Of a stretch of 45,797 nucleotides of DNA, positions 7,745 to 18,081 are shown piece after piece. This stretch comes from an uncultured Clostridia bacterium (GTDB lineage: Bacteria > Bacillota > Clostridia > Oscillospirales > Ruminococcaceae). The notes under the pieces were generated by a model. It saw nothing but the letters and a program-made list of their open reading frames with translations, was not told where the DNA came from and searched no databases. The stretch lies in contig CANQXS010000021.1 in NCBI GenBank assembly GCA_947627875.1, forward strand, positions 1 through 45,797, given 5' to 3'. The position numbers and the translations under genes were made by a program. How positions within the stretch are numbered: position 1 is the stretch's first letter; each line of letters starts with the position of its first letter.

Positions 7745-9127
7745 TTATTCGCTTTCCTCAATCTCGGGTATCGGTTCTTCCTCCGGCAGCTCTTCCGGCT
7801 CTTCCGTCTCGTCCTCGCTCACGAATTCGCCGTCGTCCTCCATAAGCTTAAAGGTGATGTCGAACTCGACGATGTCGTATTGCTCGGTCCTGCCTATCTG
7901 CACGAGCCTTATGACGTGAGCGGTTATCTCGTCGCCGGGATTCATCTTGAGGATTATTTCGTAAACGTCGTCGGCGGAGCGGACCTTTACGCCGTTCATC
8001 TCGGTGATGTAGTCGCCGACCTCGAGGTCGGTATTCGCGATGTCGCAGTCGGGGGATATCTCCGCTATTTCAAGCCCCGCGGGCGTTCCGTATATATCTG
8101 CGAGGGCGTCGGAGATCTCGTAGAAGGAAATTCCTACCTTCGGTCTGCCGAGGACGCGCCCGTTTTCGATGAGCTGCTCGATTATCGGCTGAGCCGCAGA
8201 CATCTCTATCGCGAAGCCGATGTTGTCGTATTCAACGGCGTCGAGCTTCGAAGAGGTTATCCCGACCACCTGACCCCACATATTTATAAGAGCGCCGCCC
8301 GAGTTGCCGGGGTTTATCGCGGCGTCTATCTGAATGCAGGACATGCTTATGTTGGTCGTTTCGACCCTTATCATTCTGTCCACGCCCGAGACGATGCCGG
8401 TAGTAACGCTTCCTTCAAGCCCCGCGGGGGTGCCTATCGCGATAACCTGCTCGCCGATATTAACTGCGTCGGAATCGCCGAACTGCGCCGCCTGCAAGCC
8501 TTTAGCGTCTATCTTAATAACGGCTATGTCGCCCTTTACGTCGCTGCCTACCACCGTGGCGCTGTATTCGGTGCCGTCATAAAGTCGGACCTTTATCGCG
8601 AGCGTTGCGTCCTCGATGACGTGGGCGTTGGTGATGATATATCCGTCGGACGACATTATTATTCCGCTGCCCTGACCGTAGGGCGCGAGCGCCGAGGCTT
8701 CGGTGAACGACTCTATCGTAACTATCGAGGGGGAGACCGCGCGGTTTACGCCCTCAACTGTGAACCTTCCGTCGGGCTGATAAAATCTGTCCTCTAAAAC
8801 GGGTATCTCGGCTATCGGGAGAGTGAAATGCGCTCCGGGCTCTTTTCCCTCGAGCATATTTTTCAGCCAGCCCTTTCCGAAGACGGCTCTGCCCGCGGCT
8901 CCGAAGAGAATGATAAACAGGGCGAGCATCGGAATGAATATCTTAAGGAAAAGGTGGTCGCGGCTCCTTCTGAGCTTTCGCGGAGGTTTAGGCAGGTAGT
9001 CCCATTGCTCTGCCTCTGCTTCGGCGAGCTCCCGCAGCTCGTCAAGAGCCTCCTCGGAAGGCTTCTCGGGCTCAGGAGAGGGGACGGGCTCTGCCTGCGG
9101 CTCGAAGGCGTTAGTATCTAAATCCAT
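7745..9127 (-). CDS. Membrane-anchored HtrA/DegP-type serine protease with PDZ domain
   Basis: A 460-residue envelope protease. It has an acidic cytoplasmic N-terminus (1-55), one membrane segment at about 57-82, and a trypsin-like domain with the triad His169 (TNAHVIED), Asp200 (GDIAVIKI) and Ser276 (NPGNSGGAL). A PDZ domain covers about 330-425 (GLEIAEISPDCDIANTDLEVGD), and a Glu-rich C-terminal tail (EETEEPEELPEEEP) follows. The family degrades or refolds damaged exported proteins. It lies third in an operon behind a response regulator and an acidic protein, so its expression is probably stress-linked. It lacks a second PDZ domain, as is usual for Gram-positive HtrA. Confidence 0.94.
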   Translation of the reverse strand: MDLDTNAFEPQAEPVPSPEPEKPSEEALDELRELAEAEAEQWDYLPKPPRKLRRSRDHLFLKIFIPMLALFIILFGAAGRAVFGKGWLKNMLEGKEPGAHFTLPIAEIPVLEDRFYQPDGRFTVEGVNRAVSPSIVTIESFTEASALAPYGQGSGIIMSSDGYIITNAHVIEDATLAIKVRLYDGTEYSATVVGSDVKGDIAVIKIDAKGLQAAQFGDSDAVNIGEQVIAIGTPAGLEGSVTTGIVSGVDRMIRVETTNISMSCIQIDAAINPGNSGGALINMWGQVVGITSSKLDAVEYDNIGFAIEMSAAQPIIEQLIENGRVLGRPKVGISFYEISDALADIYGTPAGLEIAEISPDCDIANTDLEVGDYITEMNGVKVRSADDVYEIILKMNPGDEITAHVIRLVQIGRTEQYDIVEFDITFKLMEDDGEFVSEDETEEPEELPEEEPIPEIEESE

Positions 9128-9158
9128 ATTATCACGGTATCCTTTCAGGCGCTTAGGG

Positions 9159-10022
9159 TTATTTCTTCTTTCCGCCGCTTAAGAGCTTTACCGCGACTGC
9201 GGCTGCGGCTATTGCGGCTCCGGCTTTAAGGAGCGAGCCCATATCGACCGCCGGCTCCTTTGTCTGAGGCTTTTTAGCGGCGGGGCGGGTCTCCTTAGGC
9301 TTATAAAGCTCGGGGTGACGGTATGCCGGAGTTTCGTCCTCGGCGAAATATCTCTCGTCGTATTCATAGCTGAAGCCATCGGCGATATCTCCGTCCTCCA
9401 TTCCGTCGACGGCGCGCTCCATACTGTCGAGCTTCTCTCCGAGGCTTTTCAGCTCCTCGTGGAGATGCGCCTCCATCTCGTCGAACGAGGCGAGCCTCTC
9501 TGCCATCTCGGCCTCGGGGGCGGGCTCGGGAACTTTTTCCTCTGGAGCGGCTTCGTCGGCTTTTTCTTCGGTCTCTTCTGCTTCTTCTCGGACTTCCTCC
9601 GCTTTTTCGGCGGCTTCTTCTGTGACCTCTTCCGCGGCTTCTTCCGCGGCTTTTTCCGGAATTTCTTTCTCGGGCTCTGTTTCCTCGGCTGCGTCGGCGT
9701 CTTCGGCGGGGGAGTCATCGCTGTAGGAATCTTCCTCGGGCTCGCTCTCCTCCTCGACGTAGTCCTCATAGCCGTCGTCGGGGTCGATTTCCGCGCCGAT
9801 GTCTATTTCGTCGATAACTATGTCGGAAAGGTCGATGCTCGGCTCCTCTATAGCGACTTCTGTTGCCTCTGCGGGGTTCTCCTGCGGGGCATCTTCTGCG
9901 GGCGCGGCTTCGGCGGGGCTTTCGCCCTCATTCTCATCGGCTTTTTCCTCTTCGAGGCGCCTGCGGTATTCTTCTTCCTGCTTTTTGCTCAAAGGGAAGT
10001 CTTCATCGAAAAAATCAAACAT
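9159..10022 (-). CDS. Highly acidic, low-complexity protein of unknown function
   Basis: A 287-residue protein dominated by Glu, Ala, Asp and Pro, with a long Glu/Ala/Lys run at about 110-170 that should form charged helices. A short heptad-like segment (EMEAHLHEELKSLGEKLDSM) follows, and the C-terminus is a small hydrophobic stretch (SLLKAGAAIAAAAVAVKLL) ending in lysines. No signal peptide is present. The C-terminal stretch could be a weak tail anchor. The gene overlaps the end of the response-regulator gene by eight bases and is followed 31 bases later by htrA, so the three are translated together. I do not recognise a family. A scaffold or sensor role beside the membrane protease is only a guess. 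Confidence 0.75.
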   Translation of the reverse strand: MFDFFDEDFPLSKKQEEEYRRRLEEEKADENEGESPAEAAPAEDAPQENPAEATEVAIEEPSIDLSDIVIDEIDIGAEIDPDDGYEDYVEEESEPEEDSYSDDSPAEDADAAEETEPEKEIPEKAAEEAAEEVTEEAAEKAEEVREEAEETEEKADEAAPEEKVPEPAPEAEMAERLASFDEMEAHLHEELKSLGEKLDSMERAVDGMEDGDIADGFSYEYDERYFAEDETPAYRHPELYKPKETRPAAKKPQTKEPAVDMGSLLKAGAAIAAAAVAVKLLSGGKKK

Positions 10023-10737
10023 TGTTATCCTCCTTTTTCTCGGCGCTCTCGCTCAACGCAAACTTATATCCTACGCTCCAGACCGTTTCTATCGACCATT
10101 CGCCCGAAACGCCGTTGAGCTTTTCGCGCAGCCTTTTTATATGGACGTCTATCGTCCTTGTGCCGCCGTAGTATTCAAATCCCCAGACCTCGTCCAAAAG
10201 CTGATCGCGGTTAAAGACGGTGTTCGGATGGCTCGCAAGGTAAAACAGCAGCTCGAGCTCTCTCGGCGGAGTGTCGAGGACCCTTCCGCGGACCTTAAGC
10301 TCGTATCTTGTGATGTCTATGTCCAACCCGTCGTAATGTATCTCGCTCGCGGCTTTATCCTGGTCTCGGGTGTTTACCCGCCGGAATATCGCCTTTATCC
10401 TCGCGATGACCTCTTTTCCGTCAAAGGGCTTAACGATATAGTCGTCGGCTCCGAGCTCGAGCCCGAGCACCCTGTCGAACACCTCGGTCTTTGAGGTCAC
10501 AAAGACAAGCGGAACCGAGGATTTCTTCCGTATCTCGCGGCAGACCTGCCAGCCGTCGATAACGGGAAGAACGGCGTCAAGAAGGATTATATCCGGCTTG
10601 ACCGAATAGACCTTCGCGAGCCCGTCGGACCCGTCGGCAGCGCAGGCGACGGTGTATCCCTCTTTTTCGAGACAGAGGCGCAGCAGCTCAGCCGAGCCCG
10701 CGTCGGCGTCGATGACCAAAACCTTTAATGCCTGCAT
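10015..10737 (-). CDS. OmpR/PhoB-type response regulator
   Basis: A 240-residue two-domain regulator. The receiver domain (1-120) has the acidic pair Asp10/Asp12, phospho-acceptor Asp54 in LLDAVLP, the FVTSK switch and the DYIVKPF lysine. The winged-helix DNA-binding domain (about 140-230) has the usual PPRELELLFYLASHPN and TRTIDVHIKRLREKL motifs. The start is the ATG at 10737, behind a GGCGGGCG ribosome site; a longer frame upstream lacks one. No sensor kinase gene is next to it, so it is an orphan here. It heads the operon with the acidic protein, HtrA and DUF4160/DUF2442, which makes envelope stress a plausible signal. Confidence 0.93.
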   Translation of the reverse strand: MQALKVLVIDADAGSAELLRLCLEKEGYTVACAADGSDGLAKVYSVKPDIILLDAVLPVIDGWQVCREIRKKSSVPLVFVTSKTEVFDRVLGLELGADDYIVKPFDGKEVIARIKAIFRRVNTRDQDKAASEIHYDGLDIDITRYELKVRGRVLDTPPRELELLFYLASHPNTVFNRDQLLDEVWGFEYYGGTRTIDVHIKRLREKLNGVSGEWSIETVWSVGYKFALSESAEKKEDNNV

Positions 10738-10777
10738 AAAAAACGCCCGCCTTTCGTTTTGCTCCGTATTTACTATT

Positions 10778-10806
10778 ATTATAAGGCAAACCGAAGGATA
10801 ATGCAA
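10778..10806 (-). promoter_or_regulatory. SigA-type promoter for the response-regulator operon
   Basis: On the minus strand TTGCAT (10801-10806), 17 bases, TATAAT (10778-10783). It lies 41 bases before the start codon. Confidence 0.75.
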
Positions 10807-10981
10807 GAGCTTTTTGCGGATTTTGTTGCAAAAAGGTTAATAAACTGTTAAATGAGCGCCGGCAATTCATTGTTTCGTAATAATTTTCAGCTTAACGCAT
10901 AAATTCGAGGCGAAAAACAGTGGCGTAAATGGGCAAATTCAACAAATTATACAAAAATTTCATTTCACCGACATCAACCGC

Positions 10982-11009
10982 TTGATTTTTTGAAAAATGT
11001 CGTTATAAT
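10982..11009 (+). promoter_or_regulatory. SigA-type promoter of groESL
   Basis: TTGATT (10982-10987), 16 bases, TATAAT (11004-11009). The CIRCE operator begins six bases later, over the expected transcription start. Confidence 0.75.
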
Positions 11010-11014
11010 ATATT

Positions 11015-11378
<364 letters not shown>

Positions 11379-11406
11379 ACCGAATTTTACGGAAAGGAAC
11401 GAATGA

Positions 11407-13041
<1,635 letters not shown>

Positions 13042-13065
13042 TATAAAGGTATAAAAGCAAATATC

Positions 13066-13095
13066 AAAGGGCGGAGTTTCGGCTCCGCCCTTTTT
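13066..13095 (+). terminator. groESL terminator
   Basis: AAAGGGCGGAG at 13066-13076 pairs with CTCCGCCCTTT, followed by TTT. It lies 25 bases after the groEL stop. Confidence 0.88.
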
Positions 13096-13236
13096 CGTGC
13101 AAGTGGCGCAATATTTCGCTTTGAAGCGCTGACATAAACGTCGTTTATGTGAAATCTTCACTATTTTTTGAGGAATTTTAAAATTTGTTTTGTCAATATG
13201 TGCAAAAACAGGCGCAACTTTTGTTAAATGTGCTGA

Positions 13237-13265
13237 TTGAAATAGTCAAAACAAAATGATATAAT
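13237..13265 (+). promoter_or_regulatory. SigA-type promoter of the surface-protein gene
   Basis: TTGAAA (13237-13242), 17 bases, TATAAT (13260-13265), 34 bases before the start codon. Strong consensus fits the high-expression codon use of the gene. Confidence 0.75.
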
Positions 13266-13299
13266 AAGTATACCAAATTTTATCGGAGGTAAAAACCTT

Positions 13300-15036
13300 A
13301 TGAAAAGATTATTAGCAATAGTTATCTCATTGGCGATGGCGCTTTCGCTCCTGCCGATGACGCTCAATGCGATTACTGCCGATACCGTTATCCAGGCAGG
13401 ATCCGGAACCGCCGTTATAGACGGCGTTAAAGACGAGGCGTACGACACCGCCACTCCTCTGGATTTCGTCCAGAAGGGCAAGACCAACGGCGGCGGCGAA
13501 GTTCTTGACGAACCCATCGGTCAGGCTTGGGTCATCAACGACGATACCAACGTTTACGTCTTCTTCAGCGTTATCGACTCTGAGCTCGATTCCACTTCCG
13601 ACAACAACTACGAGACCGACTCCGTCGATGTCTTCTGGATGAACGAAAACGCAAAGCAGCAGTGGAGAATCTATTATGAGAATCCCGCCACTGCCGATTC
13701 CGGCGTCCTTCCCGACGGATACTACTCTACCGTCATCACCGACAAGGGCTACGACGTTGAGTGCTACTTCCCGATCACCGATGTTCTCAACAACTCCATC
13801 GAGATGTGCCTCCAGATCAACGCCTGCTCCGGCGGTAAGCGCGACTACACCTGCTATATCCTCGACAACGAGGAAGCCGACGACGCTTATCAGAGAAGCA
13901 CCCGTCAGTCTGAATACGACGTTTGGTGGACTCTTGCCCTCACCGGCGAGCACGCCGACAACCGCGTAGATCCCGAGCCCGTAGCCGAAGAGATCACCAT
14001 TAAGAACTACGAGAGCATTCAGTCACGCGCTATTTCCACCAGCTTCTTCATTCAGGATAACGTCGCCTGGGCGCTCTGGCATGTAGTCGGCAACGGCGAG
14101 TCCATTCCTCTCGGCGGAACCGTTGAGCAGACCGTTACCGCTACTCCTCTCGGCATGACCACCAACGATGCCGGCGAAGAGGTCGGCGAGATCAACGCCT
14201 CCAACACCAACGACTGGACCGTTCTCCCGAAGTTCAACCTCCAGATGATCGACAGCGCGATGGTCGAAGGCGACAAGGGCGAATACAACGTCACCGTAAG
14301 CAACATCACCGTCTCCGCCGAAGGCTATGACGACGTAGTCTTCACCGGCGAAGAGCTCGGATATGTCGATAAGGATTACAAGCTCGAATGCACTATGGCA
14401 GACTGGGGCAGCCTCACCGGCAACGCCAGAGAGATAGCCCTCAGCGAGCTCATCGTAAACAAGCTCGGCATCACCAACGAGGAATACTGCACCAAGTACC
14501 TCACCGCGCTCAAGTCCATCACCTACTCCATCACCTACAACTCCTACAACCACAACACCAAGGAAGCCGTAGACGCTTTCGTTGAAGGTCTTGTTGCTCT
14601 TGAGCAGTCCTTCATCGACAACGACCTCAAGGAATACACCGACAGAGTCAATGCCGCCCTTGAATCCGCCAACGGCGCCAACGGCGACCTCGATGTCCTC
14701 AACGACGCTCTCGACGAAGCCACCAAGGCTACCAACAGAGCCCGCACCGAGTGCAACAACACCGGCTATACCAACGCCGCTCTTACCTATGTCGAAGAGA
14801 CCCTTGCCGGAATAGTAAATCAGATTCAGGCTATGGTCGACGAAGCCGCGGCAGCTCAGCCCGCTGAGCCCGAGGTAACCGAAGCTCCCGCCGAAGAAGC
14901 TCCCGCCGAAGATTCCGCTCCGAGCAGCTCCGAAAGCAGCGGCTCCAACACCGGTCTTATAGTCGGTATCGTAGTAGTTGCGGTTATAGTTGTCGTCGTG
15001 GTTGTTGCTATCGTTCTCGGCAAAAAGAAGAAATAA
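13300..15036 (+). CDS. Secreted, membrane-anchored protein with CBM9-like domain
   Basis: A 578-residue exported protein. It has a signal peptide (about 1-27, MKRLLAIVISLAMALSLL), a CBM9/DOMON-like beta-sandwich at about 30-210 (IDGVKDEAYD; AWVINDDTNVYVFFSVID; DSVDVFW) and a middle part I do not recognise. An alpha-helical region follows at about 440-520, then a Pro/Glu/Ala-rich spacer, a Gly/Ser stretch and a C-terminal membrane helix (553-574) ending in four lysines. CBM9 modules bind sugars, so it may hold polysaccharide at the cell surface, but no catalytic domain is seen. It is a single-gene unit with its own promoter and terminator. Codons are as C-rich as those of groEL, suggesting very high expression. 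Confidence 0.82.
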   Translation: MKRLLAIVISLAMALSLLPMTLNAITADTVIQAGSGTAVIDGVKDEAYDTATPLDFVQKGKTNGGGEVLDEPIGQAWVINDDTNVYVFFSVIDSELDSTSDNNYETDSVDVFWMNENAKQQWRIYYENPATADSGVLPDGYYSTVITDKGYDVECYFPITDVLNNSIEMCLQINACSGGKRDYTCYILDNEEADDAYQRSTRQSEYDVWWTLALTGEHADNRVDPEPVAEEITIKNYESIQSRAISTSFFIQDNVAWALWHVVGNGESIPLGGTVEQTVTATPLGMTTNDAGEEVGEINASNTNDWTVLPKFNLQMIDSAMVEGDKGEYNVTVSNITVSAEGYDDVVFTGEELGYVDKDYKLECTMADWGSLTGNAREIALSELIVNKLGITNEEYCTKYLTALKSITYSITYNSYNHNTKEAVDAFVEGLVALEQSFIDNDLKEYTDRVNAALESANGANGDLDVLNDALDEATKATNRARTECNNTGYTNAALTYVEETLAGIVNQIQAMVDEAAAAQPAEPEVTEAPAEEAPAEDSAPSSSESSGSNTGLIVGIVVVAVIVVVVVVAIVLGKKKK

Positions 15037-15072
15037 TTGATATCAAGCTGTTTACATACCAATACTCTCTTA

Positions 15073-15107
15073 AAAACAAAGCCCCGCTCCGGCGGGGTTT
15101 TGTTTTG
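15073..15107 (+). terminator. Terminator of the surface-protein gene
   Basis: AAAACAAAGCCCCGC pairs with GCGGGGTTTTGTTTT around TCCG. The A-rich left side could let it act in both directions. Confidence 0.88.
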
Positions 15108-15112
15108 CATAT

Positions 15113-15153
15113 AAAAGAAAAGCCGCGCCGAAAATACGACGCGGCTTCTTTTA
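15113..15153 (-). terminator. rpoD operon terminator
   Basis: On the minus strand AAAAGAAGCCGCG pairs with CGCGGCTTTTCTTTT just after the rpoD stop. Confidence 0.8.
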
Positions 15154-15155
15154 AA

Positions 15156-16265
15156 TCAGTCGATGAAATCCTTGACCTTGTTCGAGCGGTTGGGGTGCCT
15201 CAGCTTTCTGAGCGCCTTTGCCTCTATCTGGCGGATTCTTTCGCGGGTAACGTTGAACATCTGCCCGACCTCCTCGAGGGTGCGGCTCCTGCCGTCTTCA
15301 AGACCGAATCTCAGGCGAAGGACCTTTTCCTCGCGGTCGGTAAGCGTTGAGAGGACCTGATTTATCTGCTCCTTGAGCAAAACGAGCGAAGCGGCTTCGG
15401 TGGGCTCGGGGGCGTTTTCGTCGGGAATGAAGTCGCCGAGGTGGCTGTCCTCCTCCTCGCCGATAGGCGTTTCGAGCGAAACAGGGTCCTGAGCTATTCT
15501 GAGTATCTCTCTTACGCGCTCAACCGGCATATCGAGCTCGCGGGCTATTTCGTCGGGGGAGGGGTCGCGCCCGTTCTGGTGCAAAAGCTGCGACGAGGTC
15601 TTTTTGACCTTAGTTATCGTCTCGACCATATGGACGGGTATGCGTATCGTGCGCGCCTGATCGGCGATAGCACGGGTTATCGACTGGCGAATCCACCAGG
15701 TAGCGTAGGTCGAGAACTTGAAGCCCTTGGTATAGTCAAACTTCTCAACGGCTTTTATAAGTCCGAGGTTGCCCTCCTGAATAAGGTCCAAGAAGTGCAT
15801 TCCTCTGCCGCCGTAGCGCTTCGCTATCGAAACGACGAGCCTGAGGTTTGCCTCGGCAAGGCGCTTTTTGGCTTCCTTGTCGCCTTCCTTCATTCTCTGG
15901 GCGAGCTCTATTTCCTCCTCGGGAGTTAAAAGCGGGACCCTGCCTATCTCTTTAAGATAGATCTTGACCGGGTCGTCTATCGCTATCGAGTCGGACATGC
16001 TCGAATCGATGTCTTCGTCGAATTCGCTGTCGCTGTCAAGGATCGGCTCGTCGAGCTCGATAAGCTCGTCGAGGTTTTCGGTCTCCATAACGATGTCGTC
16101 GATAATCTCGATGCCGTTGGCGGCGCAGGCGTCGTAAAAGCTGTCTATCTGCTCTACGTCGTAGTCCATCTCCTCGAGAGCCTCGGTTATTTCCTTTGTT
16201 GTGAGCTTGCCCGATGCCTTGCCGGCTTCAAGCAGACTGTCGATGCTAACTTTCTTTTCGCTCAT
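15156..16265 (-). CDS. rpoD: Primary sigma factor RpoD/SigA
   Basis: A 369-residue housekeeping sigma factor. It has a short acidic region 1.1 (1-95), region 1.2 at 98-130 ([16 protein letters not shown]) and region 2 at about 135-205 ([39 protein letters not shown]). Region 3 follows, then region 4 at about 300-365 ([35 protein letters not shown]). The length and the lack of a large region 1 insert fit Firmicutes SigA. It follows dnaG by about 23 bases in the classical dgt-dnaG-rpoD operon order. Confidence 0.98.
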   Translation of the reverse strand: MSEKKVSIDSLLEAGKASGKLTTKEITEALEEMDYDVEQIDSFYDACAANGIEIIDDIVMETENLDELIELDEPILDSDSEFDEDIDSSMSDSIAIDDPVKIYLKEIGRVPLLTPEEEIELAQRMKEGDKEAKKRLAEANLRLVVSIAKRYGGRGMHFLDLIQEGNLGLIKAVEKFDYTKGFKFSTYATWWIRQSITRAIADQARTIRIPVHMVETITKVKKTSSQLLHQNGRDPSPDEIARELDMPVERVREILRIAQDPVSLETPIGEEEDSHLGDFIPDENAPEPTEAASLVLLKEQINQVLSTLTDREEKVLRLRFGLEDGRSRTLEEVGQMFNVTRERIRQIEAKALRKLRHPNRSNKVKDFID

Positions 16266-16288
16266 AAATTGCCTCCGTTAATATTATG

Positions 16289-18052
16289 TCAATTCCTTTT
16301 GGATTTGCGTATCTGCTCTATATATTTTTCAAAATCGTCGTCCGACATTTCGCCGTCGTCGGTTCTGACGACTCCTTTTTTGACGACTGAGATGTAATCC
16401 TCGAGCGCTTCGCGGTCGGCTGTGACCTCTCTTGAACGGGCAAGAATACTTGATATTCTGCCCATCTCATCGGCTGAAAATTCGCCGCCCAATGAGCCGA
16501 GACCGAAATCTCCGCTGTCTCTTAAGTTGTTTTCGAGCGAAGCGTAGACCCTTTTGTTGAATTCGGTGACGAATTCGTCGGGCGAGAGCCTCGAAAAAAC
16601 GCTTTCGGCGCTGTCGGGGTGCGAGAAGAGATAGGCAATCACGCCCTCTTCGGCGCGGGCCTGCTTCGGATATTTCGCGGCTTCGGGGTTGATGTCGTCA
16701 CGCCGCGAGCCCGATGATATCTGCCGCCACTCCTTTTTGCGCTGCTGACCCCGCTTTTTCTTTATCAGCGAGGCGACTTCGGCGCTCACGATGTCCTTCG
16801 GAATGCCCTGCTCCGAGGCTACGCGGGATATATAAACCTCCCGCTCGATGCTTCCCTCTATCCCCGCGAGAACCTCGACCGCCCGCTTTAGGTATTCGAC
16901 CTTGCCGAGGTCGCCGTCGAGGTCGAGCCCCGATTTCGCGTTGGCAAGCTCGTAGTCGGTCGCTCCCTCCGAGCCGTTGAGCAGCAGCTTGAACCGCTCC
17001 GAGCCGTATCGCCTGATGTAGTCGTCGACGTCCTTAACTCCGTCGCCCGATACCCTTACGACCTTTGCGTTGAGCCCCGCCGACGAGAGTATCGAAATTG
17101 CGGCTTTTGTGGCTTTTAAGCCGGCTTCGTCGGCGTCGTAGCATATGTAAACGCTGTCGCAGTATTGCGACATCAGCCTCGCGTGCTCGTCGGTGATGGC
17201 GGTCCCGCAGGTCGCGACGGCTTCGGTGAAGCCCGCCTGATGAAGCGTTATAACGTCGACGTTTCCCTCACAGAGTATCAGCCTCTTTGACTTTACCGAC
17301 TCGTTTTTCGCAAAATTCAGCGCAAAGAGCGTTCGGCTCTTTTTATATAGCGGGGTCTCTCGGGAGTTCAGGTATTTTCCGCCTTGCGGGTTGGCTTCAA
17401 GCGTTCGTCCCGAGAAGGCGATTACGTTTCCGCGAAGGTCGAATATCGGGAAGATAACGCGGTTCACGAAGAAATCGAAGGTCCTGCCGTTTTTTTCGCT
17501 CAGAAGGCTCGCGGCGATAAGCTCCTTTTCGGTAAAGCCGTTCGCGAGCATATGGTTTTTCAGGCTTGTCCAGTGGTTTGGCGCAACGCCGAGCCCGAAT
17601 TTTTTTATCGTATCGGGCGAGAGGCGGCGCTTTTCAATGAGATAGCGCAAGCCCTCCTTGCCGTCGGGGGTGCGCAGGTTTTGGTAGAAAAATCTCGCCG
17701 CGGCTTTGTTTATCTCGGCAAGACGGCGCTTTTCCCGCCCTGCGCGGTCGTCGTAGCCGTCCTCCGGCATCGGCAGCCCCGCGCGCTGTGCCAAAAATCT
17801 CACCGCCTCGATGTAATCGAGGTTTTCTATCTTCATAATGAAGGTGATGACGTCGCCGCCCGCCCCGCAGCCGAAGCAGTAAAAGCTTCCGTTGTCGGTG
17901 TAAACGGTGCAGGAAGGGGTCTTTTCGGAGTGGAACGGGCAGAGGCATTTGAGATTATGCCCCGCGTGCTTCAGCGTAACATAGCTGCGCATAACGTCTT
18001 CGATGCGGTTCCGGTCTTTCAGACGGTCGAGAAAATCTATCGGCAGAGGCAT
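16289..18052 (-). CDS. dnaG: DNA primase DnaG
   Basis: A 587-residue primase that makes RNA primers at the replication fork. It has an N-terminal CHC2 zinc finger with Cys38, His41, Cys59 and Cys62 (CPFH ... CFGC), the RNA-polymerase core (RRLSPDTIKKFGLG) and a Toprim domain (LILCEGNVDVITL; YICYDADEAG). A C-terminal helicase-contacting part follows. The start at 18052 was chosen because AAAGGCGGTG lies just upstream; the longer frame has no ribosome site and runs into dgt. It sits between dgt and rpoD in one operon. Confidence 0.97.
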   Translation of the reverse strand: MPLPIDFLDRLKDRNRIEDVMRSYVTLKHAGHNLKCLCPFHSEKTPSCTVYTDNGSFYCFGCGAGGDVITFIMKIENLDYIEAVRFLAQRAGLPMPEDGYDDRAGREKRRLAEINKAAARFFYQNLRTPDGKEGLRYLIEKRRLSPDTIKKFGLGVAPNHWTSLKNHMLANGFTEKELIAASLLSEKNGRTFDFFVNRVIFPIFDLRGNVIAFSGRTLEANPQGGKYLNSRETPLYKKSRTLFALNFAKNESVKSKRLILCEGNVDVITLHQAGFTEAVATCGTAITDEHARLMSQYCDSVYICYDADEAGLKATKAAISILSSAGLNAKVVRVSGDGVKDVDDYIRRYGSERFKLLLNGSEGATDYELANAKSGLDLDGDLGKVEYLKRAVEVLAGIEGSIEREVYISRVASEQGIPKDIVSAEVASLIKKKRGQQRKKEWRQISSGSRRDDINPEAAKYPKQARAEEGVIAYLFSHPDSAESVFSRLSPDEFVTEFNKRVYASLENNLRDSGDFGLGSLGGEFSADEMGRISSILARSREVTADREALEDYISVVKKGVVRTDDGEMSDDDFEKYIEQIRKSKRN

Positions 18053-18081
18053 AAAATCACCGCCTTTCGGGTCGCGGAAGT

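Noticed and set aside
9315-10118. 267-codon plus-strand open frame rich in Phe and Gly
   Set aside because: Antisense of the Glu-rich gene: GAA and GAG read backwards as TTC and CTC, which mimics membrane segments.
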